Positions 36,930-44,708 of a DNA stretch of 54,531 nucleotides are shown piece after piece. The DNA comes from Bacilli bacterium (GTDB lineage: Bacteria > Bacillota_I > Bacilli_A > Izemoplasmatales > Hujiaoplasmataceae), in the NCBI GenBank assembly GCA_018399755.1, contig JAGYOE010000005.1, forward strand, positions 1 through 54,531. The letters run 5' to 3'. The stretch's first letter is position 1. Each line of letters starts with the position of its first letter. The position numbers and the translations under genes were made by a program. The notes beneath the pieces were generated by a model that made no database searches, was not told the DNA's origin, and was given only the letters and a program-made list of their open reading frames with translations.

Positions 36930-37449
36930 GTTAATTTTGCGTAGGTTTAAGTTTGAAGATATTAACAATCTTTATGCTTATGCTAAAAGAGATGATGTTG
37001 GGCCAAAAGCTGGTTGGAGACCCCATAAAAATAAGACAGAAACAAGAAAAATTTTATCGGGATTTATTGAAAAAGAAGAAGTATATGCAATTTATCATAA
37101 AGCGGATAAAAAAGTTATAGGTTCAATTGGTATTCATAATACGATAATAGCTGACTTAAATAATGTTAATGAAATAGGATTTGTCTTAAACCCTGATTAT
37201 CAAAAACAAGGGTTAATGACTGAAGCCTTGATAAAAATAATTGATTATTGTTTTCTAGAATTAAAACTTGATGAGGTCTTTACCGGTCATTTTTTAGAAA
37301 ATATACCATCAAAAAAAATTATTGAAAAATTTAAATTTAAACCGATAAAAGAAATCAATTACAAATCTCAAGATTATGGATATAAACCAGCAATAATTTA
37401 TAAATTAACAAAATTAGATTATATATTAAATATGGAGGAAAGAAAATGA
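36907..37449 (+). CDS. GNAT acetyltransferase, RimJ/RimL type
   Basis: 180 residues. LETNRLILRRFKFEDINNLY is the standard start of RimJ/RimL-type N-acetyltransferases. NEIGFVLNPDYQKQGLMTEA holds the acetyl-CoA-binding motif (Q-x-x-G-x-x/A), and FTGHFLENIPSKKIIEKFKF is the last family block. Substrate unknown: a ribosomal protein N terminus, an amino acid or a drug are possible. It starts inside the thiI end, and its TGA overlaps pepF, so three genes are coupled. Confidence 0.9.
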   Translation: MKRLETNRLILRRFKFEDINNLYAYAKRDDVGPKAGWRPHKNKTETRKILSGFIEKEEVYAIYHKADKKVIGSIGIHNTIIADLNNVNEIGFVLNPDYQKQGLMTEALIKIIDYCFLELKLDEVFTGHFLENIPSKKIIEKFKFKPIKEINYKSQDYGYKPAIIYKLTKLDYILNMEERK

Positions 37450-39203
37450 AAAATTGGAGTTTAAAGAAATTATATTTAGGGTTTGATGATGCGAAATATA
37501 AAGCAGATTTAGAAAAATTAGATCAGTTAATATTAGAAGTTAATTCTCAAGCCGTTGATTTTAATAATTATGATAAAAGCATAAAGAAGTTAGAGCGTTA
37601 TTTAAAAAACGAACTAGCACTAAATGAATTAGTTGATAAATTATATCATTTCGCTTCACTAACAACAGCGGTTGAAAGTACAAATCAAGAAGCAAATAAA
37701 ATGGTAAATTTATTGCAAGACAAATTAACTCAACTTACAAAAATAAATACTTTATTTATTAAATGGCTTAAAGACTATCCTAATTTAAAAGAAGATATTG
37801 AAAATAGTGATTTATTAAAAGAACATAAATTTTATTTAAATGAGTTAAAAACCAAAGCTTCGCATTTACTGGAAACCAACTTGGAAATAATGATTGCTAA
37901 ATTACGCCAAACTGGTTCATCAGCTTGGGGGAGATTACAATCATTATTAACTTCAACTCTAGATGTTGAATATGATGGTAAAACAATTACTTTATCAGAG
38001 GTTAGAAATTTAGCTACAGATAAAGACCCAAAAGTTAGAAAAAAAGCTTATGAAGCAGAATTAAAAGCTTATGAAAAAATTGAAGATTCAATTGCTTATT
38101 CCCTAAATTCTATTAAGGGAGAAGTAAATACTATTTCTAAAGCAAGAGGTTTTAATTCACCTCTAGAACAAGCTTTGGAAAATAGCAGAATGTCAAAAGT
38201 TACATTAGAAGCTATGCAATTAGCTGTAAAAGAATACTATAATATTTTTAGAAAATATTTAAAAAGAAAAGCTAAATTATTAGGTCATAAATCGGGATTA
38301 CCTTTTTATGATTTGTTTGCGCCAATTGGAAAGAATAATACAACTTTTACAATCGAAGAAGCAAATGATTATATTCTAAAAAACTTTAAAACTTTTTCAC
38401 CGAGATTACACGATTTAGCTAAACGTGCTTTTACAGAAGAATGGGTTGATTACACACCTAGAAAAGGAAAACGCGGTGGGGCATTTTGTGCTAATATGCA
38501 CGCAATAAAAGAAAGTCGAGTAATGACTAATTTTACTGGCTCATTTTCAGATATGATTACTCTATCTCATGAACTTGGACATGCTTTTCATGGCGATGTT
38601 ATTTTTGATGAAACTAGCATTAACAGTAACTACACAATGCCTGTAGCGGAAACCGCTTCAACATTCTGTGAAACAATTGTAAACAATGCGGCGATAAAAG
38701 ATGTTAAATCAGAAGCAGAAAAAATTTTTTTATTAGAATCATCAATACAAGATTATACACAAGTTGTAATTGATATTATGTCTAGGTTTATTTTTGAAAA
38801 GAGTGTGTTTGAGGGTAGAGAAAAAACAGTTTTTGATGCTTCAGAATTAAAAGATCTAATGCTTGATGCTCAATTACAAACTTATGGAGATGGATTAAAT
38901 AAAGATTTATTGCATCCATATATGTGGGTATGTAAACCACATTACTATTCTGGAGGTTTAAGTTATTATAATTTCCCTTATACATATGGATTGTTATTTG
39001 CTAAAGGCTTATATGCAAAATATTTAGAAGACAAAGAAGGTTTTAAAGGTGTTTATAATAAGTTATTGCGAGCTACTGGCAAAATGAAGGTTGAAGACGT
39101 TGCTAAACTAGCTGGAATTGATGTAACTCATAAAGCTTTCTGGGAAAGTTCATTGGAATTGCTAAAGAAAGACATTGAATTATTTTTAGAATTAACTGAG
39201 TAA
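37446..39203 (+). CDS. pepF: Oligoendopeptidase F (M3 family)
   Basis: 585 residues, cytosolic zinc metallopeptidase of peptidase family M3B that trims oligopeptides. Zinc motif LSHELGHAFHG (HELGH near residues 375-379), a downstream Glu in AETASTFCETIV, and the C-terminal block YYSGGLSYYNFPYTYGLLFA. N-terminal helical repeat region of about 200 residues is typical. ATG overlaps the preceding stop (AAATGA) with GGAGG upstream. No break. Confidence 0.95.
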   Translation: MKNWSLKKLYLGFDDAKYKADLEKLDQLILEVNSQAVDFNNYDKSIKKLERYLKNELALNELVDKLYHFASLTTAVESTNQEANKMVNLLQDKLTQLTKINTLFIKWLKDYPNLKEDIENSDLLKEHKFYLNELKTKASHLLETNLEIMIAKLRQTGSSAWGRLQSLLTSTLDVEYDGKTITLSEVRNLATDKDPKVRKKAYEAELKAYEKIEDSIAYSLNSIKGEVNTISKARGFNSPLEQALENSRMSKVTLEAMQLAVKEYYNIFRKYLKRKAKLLGHKSGLPFYDLFAPIGKNNTTFTIEEANDYILKNFKTFSPRLHDLAKRAFTEEWVDYTPRKGKRGGAFCANMHAIKESRVMTNFTGSFSDMITLSHELGHAFHGDVIFDETSINSNYTMPVAETASTFCETIVNNAAIKDVKSEAEKIFLLESSIQDYTQVVIDIMSRFIFEKSVFEGREKTVFDASELKDLMLDAQLQTYGDGLNKDLLHPYMWVCKPHYYSGGLSYYNFPYTYGLLFAKGLYAKYLEDKEGFKGVYNKLLRATGKMKVEDVAKLAGIDVTHKAFWESSLELLKKDIELFLELTE

Positions 39204-39307
39204 TTTATTAAGCAGTAGTGGTGAATTTTATCGGATAATAAATGATGAATTTCATAGTGTTGATTTATTTTGAATAAAAATTACCATAAGATGATTAGAG
39301 GTGTTCT

Positions 39308-40030
39308 ATGAACATAATAAATTCGCTTAATAATAAAAAAATAATTGAAACTAATAAATTAAAGCAAAAAAAATATCGTCAATTATATGATGAATTTTTA
39401 GTCGAAGGATATCATCTAATTGAAGAAGCTTATCAAGCGGGGGTATTAAAAACAATTTTTTATAGCGATAAGAATCCATATAATGATATTGAAAATTATC
39501 AAGTTAATAATCAAATTATTGCTAAACTATCCACTGTAAAAAACAATCAAGGAATTGTTGGTATTTGTAAAATACATAAGCTAAATAAATTAACAAACAA
39601 AATTCTTTTACTAGATAGAATACAAGATCCCGGTAATATTGGTACGTTGATAAGATCAGCTATTGCATTTGGCTATCATACAATTATTTTAGACCAATGC
39701 GTTGATATCTATAACCCTAAGGTTATTCGAGCTACTCAAGGCGCGATTTTTCGTATTAACGTTATTAATGAAGAAATAAGTGCTTTTATACAAAAGAATA
39801 AAGATTATTACTTTTTAGCTACTAATCTTAATAGTAATAATTATTTAAAGAATTTTAAGATTAATTCTAAAAAAGTCGGACTAATTTTGGGGAATGAAGG
39901 TAGCGGTGTTAGAGATAATATAATATCTCTAGCTAATGATGATGTTAAAATTAGAATGGGAAAAATGGAATCATTAAACGTTTCTATAGCTGGAAGCATA
40001 TTAATGTATGATTTAAAAACGGAGGAATAA
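39308..40030 (+). CDS. SpoU/TrmH-family RNA 2'-O-methyltransferase
   Basis: 240 residues. An N-terminal substrate domain (EFLVEGYHLIEEAYQAG) precedes the SPOUT knot. The three SpoU motifs are LDRIQDPGNIGTLIRSAIAFG (Asn/Arg site), ILGNEGSGVRDN and MESLNVSIAGSILMYD. It would methylate a ribose in rRNA or tRNA using SAM; the exact nucleotide is not inferable. AGAGGTG ribosome site. The 104 bases before it hold no clear promoter. Followed two bases later by a small GNAT gene. Confidence 0.94.
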   Translation: MNIINSLNNKKIIETNKLKQKKYRQLYDEFLVEGYHLIEEAYQAGVLKTIFYSDKNPYNDIENYQVNNQIIAKLSTVKNNQGIVGICKIHKLNKLTNKILLLDRIQDPGNIGTLIRSAIAFGYHTIILDQCVDIYNPKVIRATQGAIFRINVINEEISAFIQKNKDYYFLATNLNSNNYLKNFKINSKKVGLILGNEGSGVRDNIISLANDDVKIRMGKMESLNVSIAGSILMYDLKTEE

Positions 40031-40031
40031 A

Positions 40032-40322
40032 ATGGAATTTATTTATGAAAAAAACCGAATTTATTCAAAAGATGACAATGGAGAATTATTAACTGAAGTT
40101 ACTTTTCCTAAAAATGAAAAAGAAGTTGTTAAGATTAATCATGTATATGTTAACAAAAAATTAAGAGGTCAAGGAATTGCTTCAGAGATAATGTTAAAAG
40201 CATATAATTATATAAAGGATAATAACAAAAAAATAATTGCATCTTGTCCATATGCAATTAGTTGGTTTAAGAAACATCCAAGCTATCAAGATATTGTAAT
40301 AAATGTTAAAACAAAAGAATAA
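40032..40322 (+). CDS. Small GNAT-like protein (YidJ/YjdJ type)
   Basis: 96 residues, one-domain acetyltransferase-like protein. HVYVNKKLRGQGIASEIMLKA is the acetyl-CoA loop (R-G-Q-G-I-A), and CPYAISWFKKHPSYQDIV is the diagnostic C-terminal motif, with Cys possibly carrying an acetyl group. Likely N-acetyltransferase; target unknown. GGAGG ribosome site overlaps the methyltransferase end. Confidence 0.9.
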   Translation: MEFIYEKNRIYSKDDNGELLTEVTFPKNEKEVVKINHVYVNKKLRGQGIASEIMLKAYNYIKDNNKKIIASCPYAISWFKKHPSYQDIVINVKTKE

Positions 40323-40327
40323 TTTTC

Positions 40328-40356
40328 TTGAATTTGATAAATGCTTGTGATATACT
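40328..40356 (+). promoter_or_regulatory. Promoter of the rimP-rbfA operon
   Basis: TTGAAT (40328-40333), 17-base spacer, TATACT (40351-40356), starting right after the GNAT stop. Confidence 0.7.
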
Positions 40357-40376
40357 ATTTCTAGCATAAGGTAGCG

Positions 40377-40403
40377 TGAGAGGGTCGTCCCCTCTCATTT
40401 TTA
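40377..40403 (+). promoter_or_regulatory. Terminator-like hairpin in the rimP leader
   Basis: TGAGAGGG / CCCTCTCA with a five-base loop followed by TTTTTATT, lying between promoter and start codon. It has the form of an attenuator. Similar hairpins stand before rimP in many Bacillota. A regulator is not known to me. Confidence 0.6.
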
Positions 40404-40420
40404 TTGGAAGGAGCGAGATA

Positions 40421-40867
40421 ATGGAAATAAGCAAATTAAAAAGTGAAGTTGATAGTTTTTTAAAGTCAATTAATTATTCACTATATGATTTAAAGATTGT
40501 TAAAGAAAATAAAGATAAAATACTAAGGATATATATTGATAAACCTGAAGGTGTTACTATGGATAATATTGTTGAAGTAACTAAACTAATCAATCCTTTT
40601 ATTGATGATTTAGATCCTTTTGAAGGCAGTTATATGTTGGAGGTTTCTTCGCCAGGAGCTGAGCGCGAGTTGCGTTCTGAAGCGGCAATTAAACATGCGA
40701 TTAACCGTTTAGTGCATGTTGAGACATTTAATCAGAATTTAGAAGGAGATTTAATCAACTTCGATGGAACTGTTCTAACCCTATTAGTTAAGAATAAAAA
40801 AATTAAAATAAATTATATAGATGTTAATTTGATAAGATTAGCAGTAGATTTTAGGAGAAAAAAATGA
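40421..40867 (+). CDS. rimP: Ribosome maturation factor RimP
   Basis: 148 residues from ATG 40421, behind GGAAGGAG; an in-frame GTG at 40376 lies inside the leader hairpin and is rejected. RimP helps assemble the 30S subunit. LKIVKENKDKILRIYIDKPE, DPFEGSYMLEVSSPGAEREL and the C-terminal Sm-like strands are typical. Stop overlaps the nusA start (ATGA). Confidence 0.95.
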   Translation: MEISKLKSEVDSFLKSINYSLYDLKIVKENKDKILRIYIDKPEGVTMDNIVEVTKLINPFIDDLDPFEGSYMLEVSSPGAERELRSEAAIKHAINRLVHVETFNQNLEGDLINFDGTVLTLLVKNKKIKINYIDVNLIRLAVDFRRKK

Positions 40868-41928
40868 TTAGTAAAGAATTTTTTAAAGCATTAGATAATT
40901 TAGCAAGCGAAAGAAATATTTCCAAAGAAGAAATATTAGATGTTTTTGGAAAAGGTTTATTAAACGCTTATAAGAAAGCTTATGATGGAAAAACAAATGC
41001 AGAAGTTGTTTTTAATGAAGAAAAAGCTGAAATTGATTTAGTATCAAAGTCGCTTGTAGTATCTGAAGTAGATCCTTTAAGTGAACCCGGAGAACAAATA
41101 TCTTTAGAAGAAGCAAAAAAACTTAAAAAAACTGCAAAAGTAGGAGATGTAATTAAACAAAAGATTACACCTAAAAACTTTGGTCGTTTAGCTGCTTCTA
41201 GCGCGAAACAAATGTTAACTCAAGGTTTAAAACAATTAGAAAGAGATAAAAACTACGAGTACTTTTTTGAACGTACAGGAGAAATGGTAATAGCCGAAGT
41301 GATTAAAATTAAAAATGATTTTGCGACATTATATCTTGGTCATGATACTGAAACCTCAATTCCAACAAGAGATTTATTAAGTTCGGACTTAATTGTTGGT
41401 AGTAAAGTAAGTGTTTATATTACTAAAGTAGAGAAAACAACAAAAGGTCCAAAAGTATATGTTTCTAGAACTGACAGGAATTTAGTAATTCGTTTAATGG
41501 AAAATGAAATTCCAGAATTATCTGAGGGAGTTATTGAAATATATGGTTTAGCAAGGGATCCTGGCGATAGATGTAAAGTTTGTGTACAAACTAATGATCC
41601 TAATGTTGATCCAGTAGGAGCTTGTTTAGGTAAAAGTGGAATGAGAATTAAACATGTTATAGATGGATTAAACGGCGAAAAAATAGATATTTATAAATAC
41701 AGTGAAAATCCAGAAGAGTTAATTTCTAATAGTTTACAACCAGCAAGAACTTTGGCGGTTAAATATGATGAAAAAGAAAAATCGGCGCTTGTTGTTGTTC
41801 CAGATGATCAACTATCATTAGCAATTGGAAAAAGAGGACAAAACGCAAGATTAGCTGTACAATCTTCTGGTTGGAAAATAGATATTAAAGCTGAATCAGA
41901 TGCTTTAAGTCAAGGTATTGATTTCTAG
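40864..41928 (+). CDS. nusA: Transcription termination/antitermination factor NusA (short form)
   Basis: 354 residues. N-terminal RNAP-binding domain (residues 1-125), S1 domain (about 135-200), KH1 with GACLGKSGMRIKHVI and KH2 with LAIGKRGQNARLAVQSSGW. No C-terminal acidic repeats, as in other Bacillota and Mollicutes. Controls pausing, termination and rRNA antitermination. Translationally coupled to rimP. Confidence 0.97.
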   Translation: MISKEFFKALDNLASERNISKEEILDVFGKGLLNAYKKAYDGKTNAEVVFNEEKAEIDLVSKSLVVSEVDPLSEPGEQISLEEAKKLKKTAKVGDVIKQKITPKNFGRLAASSAKQMLTQGLKQLERDKNYEYFFERTGEMVIAEVIKIKNDFATLYLGHDTETSIPTRDLLSSDLIVGSKVSVYITKVEKTTKGPKVYVSRTDRNLVIRLMENEIPELSEGVIEIYGLARDPGDRCKVCVQTNDPNVDPVGACLGKSGMRIKHVIDGLNGEKIDIYKYSENPEELISNSLQPARTLAVKYDEKEKSALVVVPDDQLSLAIGKRGQNARLAVQSSGWKIDIKAESDALSQGIDF

Positions 41929-41937
41929 GTGATTAAG

Positions 41938-42210
41938 ATGAAAAAGCCAAAAAAAATCTCGATGAGAAAATGTGTTGTAACAAATGAAAGATTTCCTAAA
42001 AAGGAACTTCTAAGAGTTGTACGCACTCCTGAAGGAAATGTTATTTATGATAAAACTGGTAAAGCTAATGGCAGGGGAGTTTATTTGTCAAAAACGAAAA
42101 CTGTAATTAAAAAAGCTAAAGAGAAAAATATTTTATCAAGACATCTTAATATAGAGGTTAAAGATGAAATATTTAATGAACTATTTAAAGTATTAGAAAA
42201 TGAAAACTAA
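41938..42210 (+). CDS. ylxR: YlxR-family RNA-binding protein
   Basis: 90 residues from ATG 41938, with AGGTG overlapping the nusA stop; a GTG at 41929 is possible but too close. MRKCVVTNERFPKKELLRVV and GKANGRGVYLSK are family motifs. YlxR proteins were recently tied to RNase P in Bacteroidota/Bacillota (RnpM); in this operon it is standard. Basic throughout. Confidence 0.92.
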   Translation: MKKPKKISMRKCVVTNERFPKKELLRVVRTPEGNVIYDKTGKANGRGVYLSKTKTVIKKAKEKNILSRHLNIEVKDEIFNELFKVLENEN

Positions 42211-42496
42211 AATCCTTTCATTAATTGGCTTATGTCAAAGAGCTAATCGGCTTGTTAGCGGAGAAAATTTTGCATTAGAAAAAATTAAAAACAATAAAGC
42301 AAAACTCGTTTTTCTAGCAAGTGATGCGGGTAAAAACACAACTAAAAGAATTAAAGATAAAGCAAATTTTTACAATATATTCGTTATTGAAGATTTTTCA
42401 ACAGAGGAATTAAGCAATGCTATTGGTAAAATTAATCGCAAGGTTGTTGCGATTACAGATAAAGGTTTTGCCAAAAAGATAATGGATTTATTATAA
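42200..42496 (+). CDS. ylxQ: YlxQ, L7Ae-like RNA-binding protein
   Basis: 98 residues, L7Ae/L30e fold. IGLCQRANRLVSGENFALEK and LVFLASDAGKNTTKRIKDKA match the family, which binds kink-turn RNA. Overlaps ylxR by 11 bases. Followed by infB after 22 bases. Confidence 0.92.
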   Translation: MKTKILSLIGLCQRANRLVSGENFALEKIKNNKAKLVFLASDAGKNTTKRIKDKANFYNIFVIEDFSTEELSNAIGKINRKVVAITDKGFAKKIMDLL

Positions 42497-42518
42497 GATT
42501 TAAGAAAGAGGTGGCTAT

Positions 42519-44315
42519 ATGTCAAAAAGAGAATCAAAAAACAAGAAAAACCAAAATAAGAAAAAGACATCACCTAAGGTGATTTATTATCGTGATGGAA
42601 TGACTGTTAGTGATTTTGCTGAACAGGCAAAAAAACCAGTTACCGATGTAATAAAAAAATTAATGTTTTTAAAAGTAATGGCTTCAAAAAATCAAGTTCT
42701 AAATCGTGAAAACGCAGAACTTTTAGCTATGGAATTCAACATGGAATTTAAAGACGAAGTTGTTACAGATGTTACAAGATTTGAAGAAATGAAAGATAAA
42801 GACAACCCTGAGAACTTAGTATTAAGACCAGCTGTTGTAACAATAATGGGCCATGTTGATCATGGTAAAACTACTTTATTAGATACTATTAGACATACTA
42901 GAGTTGTTTCAACTGAAGCTGGAGGAATTACACAACATATCGGTGCATACCAGGTAGAAAAGAATGGTAAAAAAATTACCTTTATCGATACACCTGGTCA
43001 TGCAGCATTTACTGAAATGCGCGCTCGAGGAGCTAGAATTACTGATATTGTTGTATTAGTTGTTGCGGCAGATGATGGTGTTATGCCTCAAACTAGAGAA
43101 GCTATCGACCATGCTAAAGCAAGTAAATGCGATATAATTGTTGCGGTTAATAAAATGGACGTTCCAGGAGCTAATCCTGATCGAGTAAAACAACAATTAG
43201 CTGATTTAGGATTATTGCCTGATGATTGGGGCGGTGAGGTTCCGTTTGTGGAAATATCTGCACTTAAAAACGAAGGTATTGATGAATTATTAGAAACTAT
43301 TCAAGTTGTTGCTGAAATGAAAGAGTTAAAAGCGAATCCAAAACGCGAAGCTTCAGGGACAGTTATTGAAGCAAGATTAGATAAAGGTAGAGGCCCTGTA
43401 GCTACTATTTTGGTAAATAACGGAACTTTAAAGGTTCAAGATTATTTTGCTGTTGGTTCAACTTATGGAAAAGTTAGAGCGATGACAAATGATTTAGGCG
43501 AACAAGTTAAAGAAGCAAAACCAGGACAAGCTGTAGAGATTATTGGTTTAGATGACGTTCCTCAAGCTGGAGATCCATTTAAGGTTTTTGATGATGAAAA
43601 AACTGTAAAAGACATAGCTGACGAAAGACACGATCGTATGTTTGAAAAAGAACATCGTGGAAAAGAAACGATTTCCTTAGAAGATTTCTTTAGTAAAGCA
43701 AGTGGCGATACAAAAGAACTAGCTTTAATTATTAAGGCTGATGTTCAAGGTTCAATTGAAGCATTTAAAGGCTCAATTAATAAAATTGAAGTTGAAGGGA
43801 TAAAAATTGAAATAGTTGGTACTGGTGTAGGAGCTATAACTGATAGAGATATTCTTTTAGCCGAAGCATCTAATGCTATTATCATTGGGTTTGGTGTAGG
43901 CGTACCTGCTTCTGTAAGAGGTATAGCTAATGAAAAAGGTGTCGAGATAAGAACATATCGAGTAATATATGAAGCTTTAGACGATATTGAAGCAGCTATG
44001 AAAGGGCTATTAGATCCAGTATTTGAAGAACAAATTATTGGTGAATTAGAAGTTAGGGAAACATATTCTGTTTCCAAAGTAGGAACTATTGCTGGCTGTA
44101 TGGTAACCAATGGTGTTGTTAGAAGAAATACTCTAGCTAAAATAGTTAGAAACGGGAAAATCATTTATGAAGGAAAAATAGGATCTCTAAAAAGATTCCA
44201 AGATGATGTAAAAGAAGTAAGACAAGGTTTTGAATGTGGAGTAACTATAGAAAACTATAACGATTTAAAAGTAGGAGATTCTATCGAAGTATCAGCAATG
44301 AAAGAGGTAGAATAA
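42519..44315 (+). CDS. infB: Translation initiation factor IF-2 (short N terminus)
   Basis: 598 residues, short because the long charged N-terminal domain of many IF-2 proteins is missing. The IF2-N domain (MTVSDFAEQAKKPVTDVIKK) comes directly, then the G domain with GHVDHGKTT (about 111-119), DTPGHAAF and NKMD, two beta-barrels and the fMet-tRNA-binding C domain (GECGVTIENYNDLKVGD-like end). Delivers initiator tRNA to the 30S subunit. AGAGGTGG ribosome site. Confidence 0.97.
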   Translation: MSKRESKNKKNQNKKKTSPKVIYYRDGMTVSDFAEQAKKPVTDVIKKLMFLKVMASKNQVLNRENAELLAMEFNMEFKDEVVTDVTRFEEMKDKDNPENLVLRPAVVTIMGHVDHGKTTLLDTIRHTRVVSTEAGGITQHIGAYQVEKNGKKITFIDTPGHAAFTEMRARGARITDIVVLVVAADDGVMPQTREAIDHAKASKCDIIVAVNKMDVPGANPDRVKQQLADLGLLPDDWGGEVPFVEISALKNEGIDELLETIQVVAEMKELKANPKREASGTVIEARLDKGRGPVATILVNNGTLKVQDYFAVGSTYGKVRAMTNDLGEQVKEAKPGQAVEIIGLDDVPQAGDPFKVFDDEKTVKDIADERHDRMFEKEHRGKETISLEDFFSKASGDTKELALIIKADVQGSIEAFKGSINKIEVEGIKIEIVGTGVGAITDRDILLAEASNAIIIGFGVGVPASVRGIANEKGVEIRTYRVIYEALDDIEAAMKGLLDPVFEEQIIGELEVRETYSVSKVGTIAGCMVTNGVVRRNTLAKIVRNGKIIYEGKIGSLKRFQDDVKEVRQGFECGVTIENYNDLKVGDSIEVSAMKEVE

Positions 44316-44644
44316 TGGCTAATGTAAAACATTTAGAAACAGATGTACAAAGAGTTTTAAGTGATATCATTCAAAATGATATAAAAGACAACTTAGGGTT
44401 TATTACCATAACTGATGTTAAAATAACAAATGAATTATCATATATGTATGCATATTACACTATTTATGGCAATGAAAATGTTATCGAAAACACCAAAAAA
44501 GCATTAGAAAGAGCAAATGGCTACATTAAAAATCAAATTGCTAAACGGGTAAATATGCGAAAGGTTCCTGAATTAGTTTTTAAATATGATAAGTCATATG
44601 AAACTGGTAAAAGAGTTGATGAAATTATTAGAAATATCAAATAA
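44315..44644 (+). CDS. rbfA: Ribosome-binding factor A
   Basis: 109 residues, KH-type fold. VLSDIIQNDIKDNLGFITIT, DVKITNELSYMYAYYTIYG and KVPELVFKYDKSYETGKRVD are diagnostic. Helps 16S rRNA 5'-end maturation, especially in the cold. Its ATG overlaps the infB stop by one base. Last gene of the operon. Confidence 0.95.
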   Translation: MANVKHLETDVQRVLSDIIQNDIKDNLGFITITDVKITNELSYMYAYYTIYGNENVIENTKKALERANGYIKNQIAKRVNMRKVPELVFKYDKSYETGKRVDEIIRNIK

Positions 44645-44670
44645 ACTCTAGCTTAGCTAGAGTTTTATTT
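44643..44670 (+). terminator. Terminator of the rimP-rbfA operon
   Basis: Ten-base-pair stem AAACTCTAGC / GCTAGAGTTT with a three-base loop and T-rich tail. Confidence 0.9.
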
Positions 44671-44672
44671 TA

Positions 44673-44700
44673 TTGAAAGAAATTGATTTTTTGGTATAAT
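44673..44700 (+). promoter_or_regulatory. Promoter of uvrC, apparently for a leaderless mRNA
   Basis: TTGAAA (44673-44678), 16-base spacer, TGG-TATAAT (44695-44700, extended -10). Transcription would start near 44707, one or two bases before the ATG, and no ribosome site precedes the gene. Confidence 0.65.
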
Positions 44701-44708
44701 TATAGACG

